NCBI RefSeq assembly: GCF_048265165.1
Contig: NZ_JBLXCD010000003.1
Span: 484,291-548,290 of the forward strand
Direction: 5' to 3'
Origin: Oceanospirillum sp048265165
Lineage (GTDB): Bacteria; Pseudomonadota; Gammaproteobacteria; Pseudomonadales; Halomonadaceae
DNA length: 64,000 nucleotides
This document shows positions 18,199-26,755 of the stretch, in pieces; the first letter of the stretch is position 1; each line of letters starts with the position of its first letter. The notes beneath the pieces were generated by a model that worked only from the letters and a program-made list of their open reading frames with translations, did no database searches and was not told the origin of the DNA. The translations under genes and the position numbers were made by a program.

Positions 18199-18660
18199 TT
18201 ATTGAGCCGAAGCAGCAGACTCGCCAGAGACGGTTTTACCGCTGGCTTTAAGCGCTGCCTCCACCTCCGGCGGCATGTAATTTTCGTCATGCTTTGCCAA
18301 CACTTCAGAAGCTTCAAACTGGCCATCAGCATTCATGGAACCCATAGTGACAATGCCTTGTCCTTCACGAAATAGGTCTGGCAGGATGCCACTGTATTTG
18401 ACAACAACCTCATGCTCAAAGTCAGTAACCATAAACTCAACATCCAAGCTATCAGGAGCCCGCTTAATACTGCCCTCAACAACCATACCACCAGCACGAA
18501 TACGCTGACCAACAGGCGCTTCTCCATCAGCAATCTGTGTTGGCGTATAGAACAGGTTAATATTTTCAGACAGAGCGAAAAGCACCAGACCAACCGCCAC
18601 GGCCACTGCGGCTACCATAGAACTTAACAGGACAAGCTTCTTCTTACGCTTTGGATTCAT
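18199..18660 (-). CDS. ccmE: Periplasmic haem chaperone CcmE
   Basis: The 153-residue protein starts with basic MNPKRKKK and an N-terminal anchor (about 9-30). A periplasmic OB fold contains the covalent haem-binding histidine H124 in LAKHDENYMPPE, the family signature. It accepts haem from CcmC and passes it to CcmF. The start overlaps the ccmD stop by 4 bp. Confidence 0.97.
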   Translation of the reverse strand: MNPKRKKKLVLLSSMVAAVAVAVGLVLFALSENINLFYTPTQIADGEAPVGQRIRAGGMVVEGSIKRAPDSLDVEFMVTDFEHEVVVKYSGILPDLFREGQGIVTMGSMNADGQFEASEVLAKHDENYMPPEVEAALKASGKTVSGESAASAQ

Positions 18661-18845
18661 GATGTTTTTTGCTCCCGGCGCAGTTTGCGCATCTGCTCTT
18701 TGATCAGCTGACGTTTGTGCATGATGGGCAGCACAACATTAATAACCAGCAGTACGGCACTTAATCCGTAGGCCATCCAGACATAAAGTCCATGACCACC
18801 CATATTTAAAAACTCAGAAAAAGAATCGAAGTACATGACGTTCAC
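18657..18845 (-). CDS. ccmD: Haem exporter accessory protein CcmD
   Basis: The 62-residue protein has a single membrane span (GLYVWMAYGLSAVLLVINVVL region) followed by a basic cytoplasmic tail, QMRKLRREQK. The motif F--MGGHGLYVW is characteristic of CcmD. It stabilises CcmC-CcmE and helps release holo-CcmE. It lies between ccmC (58 bp away) and ccmE (4-bp overlap). Confidence 0.93.
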   Translation of the reverse strand: MNVMYFDSFSEFLNMGGHGLYVWMAYGLSAVLLVINVVLPIMHKRQLIKEQMRKLRREQKTS

Positions 18846-18903
18846 TCACCAGTCTTTTGACGCACTAAACTATTTATCCGACAAATTATCCGACAAACTT
18901 TAC

Positions 18904-19656
18904 TCAACTTTCTTTACTGAGCAGCCCTTGCACCCAGTGGGTACGCTTCTCACGTTCAAGAATCTCATTGCGGGTCCGCATCATCAGAATCACAGCAAAG
19001 AGACAATAAAAGCCAACCACCATGACCAACAAAGGCATCCACATCTCAGCAGGCATCGCAGGTTTCTCTGTCAGCTTAAACGTTGCAGGCTGATGTAACG
19101 TATTCCACCACTCCACGGAGTATTTGATAATCGGAATATTTACAATGCCAACCAGTGACAAAATCGCACTGGCTCTGGCTGCAGATTGTTTGCTATCAAA
19201 GGCTGACTGCAACGCAATTACACCAAAATAGAGAAAAAGCAGGATCAGCATTGAGGTCAGACGGGCATCCCATACCCACCAGGCCCCCCAGGTCGGCTTA
19301 CCCCAGATGGCACCGGTAAACAGCGCAATAAAAGTCATAGTTGCACCAAAAGGTGCGCAGGATTTAGCAACCATATCAGCTACTTTCATCTTCCAGATCA
19401 ACCCAACCCCCCCGGCAATAGCCATCAGAAAGAAGATAGACTGAGCCAAAATTGCCGCCGGAACATGGATATAGATAATCCGGAAACTATTGCCCTGCTG
19501 ATAGTCAGCCGGGGCAAATGCCAGCCCCCAAACGGTTCCCACAGCAATCAAAAGAAGGGCTGCAGCGGCAAACCAGGGAATCCAGCGACCAGAAATCTCA
19601 TAAAACCATTTTGGCGAGCCCATTCGGTGAAACCAGGCGACAAATGTTTTCCACAT
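18904..19656 (-). CDS. ccmC: Haem exporter/handling protein CcmC
   Basis: The 250-residue protein has six membrane spans. The WWD motif is in WGAWWVWDARLTSMLIL, and conserved histidines include YIHVPAA and the one in VEWWNTLHQ. It presents haem to CcmE. It lies 28 bp after ccmB in the ccm operon. Confidence 0.97.
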   Translation of the reverse strand: MWKTFVAWFHRMGSPKWFYEISGRWIPWFAAAALLLIAVGTVWGLAFAPADYQQGNSFRIIYIHVPAAILAQSIFFLMAIAGGVGLIWKMKVADMVAKSCAPFGATMTFIALFTGAIWGKPTWGAWWVWDARLTSMLILLFLYFGVIALQSAFDSKQSAARASAILSLVGIVNIPIIKYSVEWWNTLHQPATFKLTEKPAMPAEMWMPLLVMVVGFYCLFAVILMMRTRNEILEREKRTHWVQGLLSKES

Positions 19657-19684
19657 GATGCTAACTCAAACTCTCTTATTTTGA

Positions 19685-20437
19685 TTAACCGTTCAGACTG
19701 ATCCGCAATGCAGCCCCGGCTGCCAGAGGAGCCATCACCAGCGCTGTCATCAACATAGCGCCCATAATGGCCAAATGACCAGCCACCGCCATACCATTCA
19801 CCGCAGAGACCACCGCCCCCGTCCCAAAAATCAGAACAGGAATATACAGCGGCAAAATCAGCAACGTCATGAGAACCCCTGTGCGCCGCAATCCCACTGT
19901 TAGGGCTGCGCCAATAGCCCCTACCAAACTCAGGGTAGGGGTTCCCAATAGTAAACTCAGGAAAAGGGTACTATAGCCCTCTTCCGGCAAAAACATCATC
20001 ACCGCCAACATGGGCGCTAATAAGGTCAGCGGCAAACCTGTTACAAGCCAGTGCACCAATACTTTTGACAGTACCATCACCGATAATGGGTGCGGGCTGA
20101 TAACCAGCTGTTCTAATGAGCCATCAGCCATATCCTGCTGAAACAAGCTATCGAGTGACAAAAGCGTTGCCAGAAGAGCAGACACCCAAAGCACACCTGC
20201 AGCAATCTGAGCCAAAAAACCCGGTTCCGGGCTAATGCCCAGCGGGAATAGAGTCACGGCTATGGAAAAAAACAGTAAAGGATTCACCACATCAGAACGG
20301 CGGCGAAATACTAATAAAAGATCTCGCTTCAGAGTTCCGGTAAATGCATGCCAGCTGCTGATCTGCATGCCTTCTTCACGCCGAATAATACGCTGTTTTT
20401 TCTGAGCAGGCCGAGGAGTCGCATCATTCACCATCAA
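19685..20437 (-). CDS. ccmB: ABC transporter permease CcmB
   Basis: The 250-residue protein is slightly longer than usual because of a charged N-terminal extension (about 25 residues) before the typical start of CcmB, near W29 (SWHAFTGTLKRDLLL). Six hydrophobic spans follow, with the CcmB-like segment FQQDMADGSLEQLVISPHP. It pairs with CcmA to drive release of holo-CcmE. The start overlaps ccmA by 4 bp. An internal ATG (MQISSWHAF) is a possible shorter start. Confidence 0.95.
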   Translation of the reverse strand: MMVNDATPRPAQKKQRIIRREEGMQISSWHAFTGTLKRDLLLVFRRRSDVVNPLLFFSIAVTLFPLGISPEPGFLAQIAAGVLWVSALLATLLSLDSLFQQDMADGSLEQLVISPHPLSVMVLSKVLVHWLVTGLPLTLLAPMLAVMMFLPEEGYSTLFLSLLLGTPTLSLVGAIGAALTVGLRRTGVLMTLLILPLYIPVLIFGTGAVVSAVNGMAVAGHLAIMGAMLMTALVMAPLAAGAALRISLNG

Positions 20438-21081
20438 GCTTGCTCCGTTTCAGATTGGTGACTCTGACCCAGTTGAATCACGTTAAGTTCCATTGGAAGA
20501 GAAAGATTGTGGTGGGTGGTAAGAATCACGCTGCCCCCCTGCTGCGCATGGTCAGCAATTAACTGCTCTATCTCTTTAACGCCGCCCTGATCGATCGCTG
20601 TAAAGGGTTCATCCAGAATCCATAGGGGAGCAGCATGCAGAAAGAGCCGTGCCAGAGCCACTCGGCGGTGCTGCCCGGCAGAGAGTGTATAACAAGGTAC
20701 ATCTTCAAAACCGGCCAGCTTGACCTGAGCAAGAGCATGATAGATCTGGTCTGTATCTGCCGGATGATAAAGCGACTGATACCAGCGCAGATTTTCTTCC
20801 GGAGTCAGGTTTAATTTAATACCGGGCTGGTGACCGATAAAGAGTAAATTCTCACGAAAATGGTCTGGGTCATCCTGAACAGGCTTCCCCTGAAAAAACA
20901 GCGCTCCATCAAAATCCGGCAATAAGCCCGCAAGAATACGCAGCAATGACGTTTTCCCCGAACCATTAGGCCCTGCAATCTGCAGCACTTCACCGCAATG
21001 CAGTTTAAAATCAAGCTTACTGAACAGTAAACGATCATCTCGTTCACATGCCAAATTTTGCCCGGATAGCAATTCCTGCAC
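20434..21081 (-). CDS. ccmA: Haem exporter ATP-binding protein CcmA
   Basis: This is an ABC ATPase with Walker A GPNGSGKT, signature LSAGQHRR and Walker B LWILDEP. The frame stays open to 21141, but the GTG at 21081 is preceded at 8 nt by AAAAGG. It also gives an N-terminus (QELLSGQNLACERDDRLLF) that lines up with CcmA families, so I place the start there. It powers release of haem-loaded CcmE together with CcmB. It is the first gene of the nine-gene ccm operon. Confidence 0.93.
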   Translation of the reverse strand: MQELLSGQNLACERDDRLLFSKLDFKLHCGEVLQIAGPNGSGKTSLLRILAGLLPDFDGALFFQGKPVQDDPDHFRENLLFIGHQPGIKLNLTPEENLRWYQSLYHPADTDQIYHALAQVKLAGFEDVPCYTLSAGQHRRVALARLFLHAAPLWILDEPFTAIDQGGVKEIEQLIADHAQQGGSVILTTHHNLSLPMELNVIQLGQSHQSETEQA

Positions 21082-21330
21082 GAATCTAACCTTTTCTCTG
21101 GATCTGCCGATAATGAAACAGATGAAACGAAGAGTACCCAAAAGAAGGTACTCAGCCTAAACTTAGGCAATGAAAACATGGATGGATTTTGCTGTATCTG
21201 ACCGCACCCTATACTCAGGCAAAATCGCAAAAGAGCGCACTTTACTACGATTCATTCTATTGCGCTACAGACCTACATCAAGGTCTGGTAAGCCACAGTG
21301 CCTTATTAACATGCTGAAAAACAGGTTGCT
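21082..21330. promoter_or_regulatory. Divergent promoter region of ccmA and the fliK-like gene
   Basis: A 249-bp gap lies between the proposed ccmA start (minus) and the fliK-like start (plus). It must contain promoters for both. No strong -35/-10, -24/-12 or sigma-28 element was recognised by eye. The short imperfect repeat around 21145-21165 (GTACC/CTAAACTTAGG) is not strong enough to name. Confidence 0.4.
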
Positions 21331-23337
21331 ATGCTAGATCAAGTTTTACAGACACGGGTTGACCAGCAGATGGCGGCGCTTATGGGAGCAATCCGAGCGG
21401 CTGTCAGTGGCAATACCGGACTCAGTCAGGGCCAGACTGCTTTAGCCGTAGTGCAGGCTGCCGTCAATGCAGGGGTTCAGAATCAGTACTCCGGTAGCCC
21501 TTCATCACAGCTTCCTGCTGACGGGACAGGCAAGCAAGGCAACCCACCTTCAGCAGGTGCAGGAGCGCCTCCAACAGCGGCAACGGCAAACACAGCGGCA
21601 AATGGAGCAACCAGTGCAGGGGCAAACATCGCTCAAGCTGCGACCAACCTTACAGCTCAGGCTACGGCGGCTCAACTTGCATCAGCTGCCCAGTCTGTGG
21701 CTCTTGCAGCCCAGCAAACCGGTACTAATAGTACCAGCCAGTCAGCGCTGCAGGCACAAGCAATACTTCAGGCTCAAGCTGCTCTACAAGCGACTCCACA
21801 GGGTACCAATCAGGCGCAAGCTCAGGCTTTAGTAAACCAGATACAGACTCAAACATCCTCCGCTATGATTGCGGCTCTTGCCAATACTACACCAGGCACT
21901 GGGGCAACTCAGCCTGGAGCCGGGATACAAAACACCCCATCGGGCGGACAAAATGTAACATCAGCGCCCCCACAAAATCCGACAATGCCTCAAAATACGG
22001 CAGCGACTCAGAGCACCACCACACAAAGCAGGGTTCAGGGGTCTCATAACCAACCTATTGCCGCAACAGGAACAACACTTACAACGCAGTCGGGAACAAC
22101 CGCCAATCAGCTTTCCGGCACTCAAACCGCTGTAAGTTCAGCCGCGTCTACTCAATCCTTAAATCAGCCATCCACCACAGCCTCAGCGGTTCGGGTTCTC
22201 ATCCCACTAACAGGTCAGAGTATTGAGCTACCACAACTCAAACCTTTGCCTGCAGGTACTCAGATTACATTGCGCCAGGCCAACTCTACACATGTTGATA
22301 TCTTAAAGGTGCAGTTACCGCAAAACCAGCAAACCAATCAGAGTCAAAGCACGCAAACTCATCAGGTAACACAAACAAATAGCGCTGTTGCGAACCAAGT
22401 GGCGCAAAAAGTTGCCTTACAACAAACGGTAATGTCTGCTCTTAGGGAGGCGTTACCCGCTCAGCAGCCTGTAAGCGATACAATCAGTCGTGTTCAATCT
22501 CTTGTATCACAGCTCAGCCCAACTGTGCGAGACAACCCGGCGTTACAGCAAGCCCTGCAGATAATTGACAAAGCAACACTCAAACTATCTTCAGAAAACG
22601 CCCCTACTGCCCAAGCGGTAAAACAGAGCATTCAGCGCAGCGGTGTCTTTCATGAAGCGGTAATGATGCAAGCATTGCAACAGTCGACAATGCCTGCAGG
22701 AACCCCGATTACGCCAGTAGGCGATGATCTGAAAGGAGCTTTTTTTCAGATTTTCCGGCAATTAACCCGCGGAGGCAGATCAGATGGAACCCAGGAAAAA
22801 AAATCGCCAAACAGTGCAAAAGCCGGTACAGAGGCAACGGCAGACAGCAGGCAGAACAGCCAGGCTCAGTTGTCACGCACACTTAATGAAGGTCTAGCCC
22901 GTATTAGAAGCAACCAACTACAAAGCAACCCCGCCATGCGTGGTACAGAAGCAACCGCCAGCAGCCCGATACAAACAGATATTCCTGTCACGTTCAACGG
23001 ACAGCTATCCGAGGTTAAGGTTAAAATCGATCAGGAAATCTGGCCAGAAAACCAGTCACATGAAAATGGCGAAGAATATCAGCGGCGCTGGGTTATTAAT
23101 CTCAGCTTTTCTCCGCCGGAGCTGGGAAACTTACATGCAAGGTTGCTATATCAGAATGAAAAACTGAAAACCCATCTTTGGGTTGAGCAGGATGAAAACC
23201 TGCCCGGTATCAGCAAACAGCTCCACGAGTTGAAAGATCGCTTAGCAGCCCTTGGAATAGAGATTGAGGAAGTTCGATGTCAGGCAGGCAGGCCAGAGAA
23301 AATTCCAGACCCTACAGTTTTGAGTCTTAAAGCATGA
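21331..23337 (+). CDS. Second FliK-like hook-length control protein
   Basis: The protein has 668 residues. The first about 480 are low complexity, rich in Gln, Ala, Thr and Ser, as in molecular ruler regions. The C-terminal part (about 570-655) matches the FliK/Flg_hook domain: INLSFSPPELGNLHARLL corresponds to the AEIRLDPPDLGSLEVRV segment of the FliK encoded at 41255-43024. There are no membrane spans. FliK C-domains act on FlhB to switch export substrates. Its ATGA overlap with a small FlhB-C-like gene suggests the two form a module. It is a paralogue of the operon FliK, on the opposite strand and outside the main flagellar run. Its exact role is unknown. Confidence 0.8.
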   Translation: MLDQVLQTRVDQQMAALMGAIRAAVSGNTGLSQGQTALAVVQAAVNAGVQNQYSGSPSSQLPADGTGKQGNPPSAGAGAPPTAATANTAANGATSAGANIAQAATNLTAQATAAQLASAAQSVALAAQQTGTNSTSQSALQAQAILQAQAALQATPQGTNQAQAQALVNQIQTQTSSAMIAALANTTPGTGATQPGAGIQNTPSGGQNVTSAPPQNPTMPQNTAATQSTTTQSRVQGSHNQPIAATGTTLTTQSGTTANQLSGTQTAVSSAASTQSLNQPSTTASAVRVLIPLTGQSIELPQLKPLPAGTQITLRQANSTHVDILKVQLPQNQQTNQSQSTQTHQVTQTNSAVANQVAQKVALQQTVMSALREALPAQQPVSDTISRVQSLVSQLSPTVRDNPALQQALQIIDKATLKLSSENAPTAQAVKQSIQRSGVFHEAVMMQALQQSTMPAGTPITPVGDDLKGAFFQIFRQLTRGGRSDGTQEKKSPNSAKAGTEATADSRQNSQAQLSRTLNEGLARIRSNQLQSNPAMRGTEATASSPIQTDIPVTFNGQLSEVKVKIDQEIWPENQSHENGEEYQRRWVINLSFSPPELGNLHARLLYQNEKLKTHLWVEQDENLPGISKQLHELKDRLAALGIEIEEVRCQAGRPEKIPDPTVLSLKA

Positions 23338-23693
23338 AACCTTCAGCGACCCAGGAAACGAGTCAGCCAAAACCCTCAAACAAAAAAGCAGTAGCTCTGC
23401 AATACGAGGGGTTCAGTACTCCCAGGGTGACAGCAAAAGGTGAGCACCTGTTAGCCGAACAAATAGTTCATCTTGCCCGTGAAAATAATATCCCTGTTTA
23501 TGAGGACAGCGGACTGGTCCAAGCTCTTGCTCAGGTTGAGCTGGGGGAGGAGATCCCTGAGCTGCTCTATATGGCCATCGCCGAAATCATCGCGTTTATC
23601 TACCAGCTGGAAAGAAGCCAAAATGGTACTGAAAAAATTCGCAAAGATGTACTCTCTCGGCGGGACATGCTGAAAAACAAGTACAAAAACTAA
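23334..23693 (+). CDS. FlhB C-terminal domain-like protein (YscU/FlhB-C family)
   Basis: The 119-residue soluble protein is homologous to the cytoplasmic post-cleavage part of FlhB. AVALQYEG, then LAEQIVHLARENNIPVYED, then ELGEEIPELLYMAIAEIIAFIYQLE aligns with the last 100 residues of the FlhB encoded at 35669-36805. The membrane domain and the NPTH self-cleavage motif are absent. Such detached FlhB-C homologues are known in several flagellates, often beside FliK-like genes, with limited functional data. The start overlaps the FliK-like stop by 4 bp. Confidence 0.85.
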   Translation: MKPSATQETSQPKPSNKKAVALQYEGFSTPRVTAKGEHLLAEQIVHLARENNIPVYEDSGLVQALAQVELGEEIPELLYMAIAEIIAFIYQLERSQNGTEKIRKDVLSRRDMLKNKYKN

Positions 23694-23715
23694 AAGCACC
23701 CAAGAGGGTGCTTTT
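23692..23715. terminator. Bidirectional terminator between convergent flhB-C-like and DUF2802 genes
   Basis: A perfect 10-bp stem, AAAAGCACCC (23692-23701) with GGGTGCTTTT (23706-23715), and an AAGA loop. The A/T flanks provide a U-run in both directions. It overlaps the end of the plus-strand gene and lies 49 bp past the minus-strand DUF2802 stop. Confidence 0.9.
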
Positions 23716-23763
23716 GACTCATCAAGGCATACAATAGCTGATGCTTAAGACTCTTCCGTCAGC

Positions 23764-24198
23764 TCAGAAATTGTCGTAACTGACGTCACTCTGGTGCCGC
23801 TTCTTTAGCTCAGCATGTACTAAAGCTATCAGGTCAGCCTCAACACGTGCTAAGCCACAATTTTCCACCAAATCATCTGAAGAAGCCCCCATCTCAACCA
23901 ATCTAATAGCATAGTTGTAAGGTAAGCTTCCTGCGTCTTTCTGCTCCAGATCGACCTGTCGCTCCATCGTCTGATTGAGTTTTTTCTCAACCTCCAATAG
24001 GCGTTGCCCCACACCAATAGAGCCACTGCCCATAGCGTGAGTCTCATTGCGAAGCGACTGAACCAACATCTGTGTTTCGTGTTTACTGCGGTCGAGAAGG
24101 CGACGAAGTGTCATCACCTGCATAACACCATAAACAGCAACAAGAACAGCAATGATCACAGTTGCCCAAAGTATGAGGTTTGCTAATGAATCCTGCAT
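23764..24198 (-). CDS. DUF2802 membrane-anchored protein of the chemotaxis locus
   Basis: I start at the ATG at 24198, which has GGGAG four bases upstream; an in-frame GTG at 24216 has no ribosome site. The protein of about 144 residues has one N-terminal span (LILWATVIIAVLVAVYGV), a coiled coil (about 30-85) and a C-terminal helical DUF2802 domain with MGASSDDLVENCGLARVEADL, resembling a helix-turn-helix-like segment. It follows cheW by 21 bp, as in Pseudomonas, where this gene is the last of the chemotaxis cluster. No function is established to my knowledge. Confidence 0.8.
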   Translation of the reverse strand: MQDSLANLILWATVIIAVLVAVYGVMQVMTLRRLLDRSKHETQMLVQSLRNETHAMGSGSIGVGQRLLEVEKKLNQTMERQVDLEQKDAGSLPYNYAIRLVEMGASSDDLVENCGLARVEADLIALVHAELKKRHQSDVSYDNF

Positions 24199-24219
24199 AA
24201 AACTCCCAAAAGTCACAAG

Positions 24220-24711
24220 TTAAAGCGCTGCGACTTCCGCCCACTCTTCATCACTCATCAGTTTGTTCAGCTCAACCAAAATAAGTAACTGATTGTTCTT
24301 ATTGCATACGCCCTGAATAAACTTAGCACTCTCTTCATTACCAACATTTGGCGTGGTTTCGATTTCTGACTGACGCAGATAAACAACCTCAGATACAGAG
24401 TCAACCATGATACCAACGACCTGCTGATCAACTTCGATGATCACGATACGCGTAGAGTCCGTTGTTTCGGCTGTCATCAAGCCAAAGCGCTGGCGGGTAT
24501 CAATAACGGTCACAACATTACCGCGCAAATTGATAATACCCAATACATAGGAAGGAGCTCCCGGAACCGGTGCGATTTCAGTATAGCGCAGTACTTCCTG
24601 AACCTGCATCACATTGATGCCATAGGTTTCATCAGCCAACCGGAAAGTTACATACTGCAGAATCGGATCATCAGAACCTGCTGCGTTTTTAGCTTGAACA
24701 ACATTTGCCAT
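24220..24711 (-). CDS. cheW: Chemotaxis adaptor CheW
   Basis: The 163-residue protein is a single CheW domain: ILQYVTFRLADETYGINV, VPGAPSYVLGIINLRGNVVTVID, IVIIEV-QQVVGIMVDSVSEV. It bridges chemoreceptors and CheA P5 in the signalling array. A second CheW-type protein (ParP) is encoded just upstream. Confidence 0.97.
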   Translation of the reverse strand: MANVVQAKNAAGSDDPILQYVTFRLADETYGINVMQVQEVLRYTEIAPVPGAPSYVLGIINLRGNVVTVIDTRQRFGLMTAETTDSTRIVIIEVDQQVVGIMVDSVSEVVYLRQSEIETTPNVGNEESAKFIQGVCNKNNQLLILVELNKLMSDEEWAEVAAL

Positions 24712-24733
24712 GCGAATGCTCCATCTAAATCGG

Positions 24734-24757
24734 TTAGTTTTGCTTTATCAAAACTAA
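24734..24757. repeat. 9-bp perfect inverted repeat upstream of cheW
   Basis: TTAGTTTTG (24734-24742) and CAAAACTAA (24749-24757) flank a 6-nt spacer, 23 bp before the cheW start. It is a candidate operator or 5' UTR hairpin. AACCGGAAAACCGG lies a little further upstream (about 24769-24782). Confidence 0.5.
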
Positions 24758-24786
24758 ACTCTGTTCATAACCGGAAAACCGGCCAG

Positions 24787-25905
24787 TTATTCTTCATCAG
24801 CCATCAGGGCCTGCAGATCGACAGGAACTTTATCACTATCAAGTAACCGGGCAAATGCCGCCACATCAATAAGAGCACACATGTGATCTACTACTGTGCC
24901 TGCAAGCCACGGCCTTCTGCCTAAAGATGTGCGCCACCTTACTTCATCAGGGTCCAGCGAGATCGCTTCAGCGACTGTGTGACAGGCTAGGCCCCACTCA
25001 CTATCATGGATACGAATAGCGAATCCAAAATCAGGTTTGTGTTTGTCATTAATATGTTCAGGCATTACCCATTGAGCCGTGTCAACAAGACCTACATTCA
25101 TATTATTAGTCCGAACAATACCCAAAAACCAGCCTGGTTGACCAAAAAGCGGGGTAGGTTCTTTCTCAAGCTTATGGATACCACCTAACTCTGCTAACGG
25201 CACCGCAAGCTTTAATCCTTTTACAACAAAAAGCAGGCACTCAAAACGTCCTTGAGCCCAATCAGGTCGGCCATTACTCCAGCCCTCATTTTCTTGGCTC
25301 TCCAAAGATACGGCAGACTGATCAAGCTCTTGAGCCTCTTCTGAGGCCTCTGTTACAACACTAGCAACAGGTTCGCTGACCTCAACCTCAACCTCAACCA
25401 CAGCCTCTTTGGTTTCAACTTCAGCTACCTGAACATCAACCTGAGGTGCTGCCGTGGAGAGATCACTATTTTCTTCAGTTAATGCAATCTCAACCTTGGG
25501 TTCTGCCACTTTAAGTTCTGGCATAACAACCGGAGGTGTATCCTGAAAAACCGTCTCAACAGGCTTTGGCTCTTGAGACTCAGTAACCTTGTGTCGCTGA
25601 CGAATCTCTGCAGCAACTTCCCTGGCATACTCCCTTGCTGAAGGCGGAGCAAAAATGCGCGCCGGAGCTTCCTCAGGAGCATTTGTCTGCGAAGAGCTGG
25701 CGTCAACGTCTTCAGTAATACTTTCAGCTCTGTAATCTGTCGCAATCTTAGGAGAGGCTGCAGAAACTACATCCTCAGCCTGAGATTTAACCGCAGGTTC
25801 AGCTATAACTTCAGGCTCATCATACTCAGATACATCCTGAAGCAATGCCTCAAGATAGCCTTCAATAGCTTCCTGCGGAGATAAATCCTGAGAGTCGTGA
25901 GCCAT
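24787..25905 (-). CDS. parP: ParP-like CheW-domain protein for polar chemotaxis arrays
   Basis: The protein has 372 residues. The first about 215 are disordered, acidic and Pro/Glu/Val rich, with tracts such as VEVEVEVSEPV. The last about 150 form a CheW-like domain (FECLLFVVKGLKLAVPLAELGGIH to LIDVAAFARLL). In Vibrio the same position (cheB-parC-parP-cheW) holds ParP, whose CheW-like AIF domain links CheA arrays to the ParC pole-marking ATPase. It lies 1 bp from parC. A plain second CheW is the alternative. Confidence 0.8.
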   Translation of the reverse strand: MAHDSQDLSPQEAIEGYLEALLQDVSEYDEPEVIAEPAVKSQAEDVVSAASPKIATDYRAESITEDVDASSSQTNAPEEAPARIFAPPSAREYAREVAAEIRQRHKVTESQEPKPVETVFQDTPPVVMPELKVAEPKVEIALTEENSDLSTAAPQVDVQVAEVETKEAVVEVEVEVSEPVASVVTEASEEAQELDQSAVSLESQENEGWSNGRPDWAQGRFECLLFVVKGLKLAVPLAELGGIHKLEKEPTPLFGQPGWFLGIVRTNNMNVGLVDTAQWVMPEHINDKHKPDFGFAIRIHDSEWGLACHTVAEAISLDPDEVRWRTSLGRRPWLAGTVVDHMCALIDVAAFARLLDSDKVPVDLQALMADEE

Positions 25906-25906
25906 T

Positions 25907-26707
25907 CTACTGTGCCCCCGGTTTTTGTCTGTGGTCAGTTTGCTTCTCTAAGAGGTGTTTTAGCAACACATTGTAAGCATGCACACCTCTACTCTGGGCA
26001 TCCAGCATTGAAGGCGGCATTCCAGCCATACTTGCATCACGGAACTTAGTATCAACCGGAATCATAGAGTTCCAGATATTATCCGGGTATGTATTGCGCA
26101 GCATACGAAGACTCTGGACAGAAGCCTGTGTCCGTCGGTCATATAGTGTCGGTACCACCGTGTAAGGCAACTCATTTTTACGCGCACGCGTGACCATACT
26201 CAGAGTGCGCATCATACGCTCAAGGCCTTTAATAGCCAGAAACTCGGTTTGTACAGGAATAATAAGGTGCTGAGCTGAAGCAAGGGCGTTAATCATTAAT
26301 AAGCCAAGCACAGGGGGGCTGTCGATCAATACATAGTCAAAACGGTTCCAGAGTAATGCAAGTGCTCTGGATATTACCAGTCCCATGCCTCCTTGTGAGC
26401 TGACCTGGCGCTCTAAGGTAGCCAGTGCAGTAGAAGCAGGGATAAGCTTCAGACGATCATGGCCGGTATCCATTAACAGGCTTTCCGGCAAATCAGACGG
26501 AATATCTTTACCCTGCTGAAACAGGTCATATGCACTTCTCTGAAGACCATCGGGATCATACTTGAAATAACTGGTCAGAGAACCATGCGGATCCAAATCA
26601 AGCAGCAGCACCTGATGCCCCTGGTCTGCCAAAAGACCACCAAGGGTTACAGTTGATGTCGTTTTACCGACGCCACCTTTCTGATTGGCAACTGCCCAAA
26701 CATGCAT
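25907..26707 (-). CDS. parC: ParA/Soj-type ATPase, ParC of the chemotaxis locus
   Basis: The 266-residue protein is a MinD/ParA ATPase with the deviant Walker A KGGVGKTTS (9-17), LLLDLDPHGS (Walker A') and YVLIDSPP (Walker B). In polar flagellates this gene, next to parP and cheW, positions chemotaxis arrays at the cell pole. It is not FlhG: the FlhG N-terminal helix before the P-loop is absent and the context is the chemotaxis end of the operon. It should not be confused with topoisomerase IV ParC. Confidence 0.85.
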   Translation of the reverse strand: MHVWAVANQKGGVGKTTSTVTLGGLLADQGHQVLLLDLDPHGSLTSYFKYDPDGLQRSAYDLFQQGKDIPSDLPESLLMDTGHDRLKLIPASTALATLERQVSSQGGMGLVISRALALLWNRFDYVLIDSPPVLGLLMINALASAQHLIIPVQTEFLAIKGLERMMRTLSMVTRARKNELPYTVVPTLYDRRTQASVQSLRMLRNTYPDNIWNSMIPVDTKFRDASMAGMPPSMLDAQSRGVHAYNVLLKHLLEKQTDHRQKPGAQ

Positions 26708-26755
26708 GAAAGTATCCCTTATATGCCAGTTATTATTGCTTTAGTTGTCTTAGTC

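Noticed and set aside
25907..26707. ParA-like ATPase as a displaced FlhG
   Set aside because: Position next to parP/cheW and an N-terminus that begins directly at the P-loop fit ParC of the chemotaxis locus. FlhG carries an N-terminal activator helix before its P-loop.
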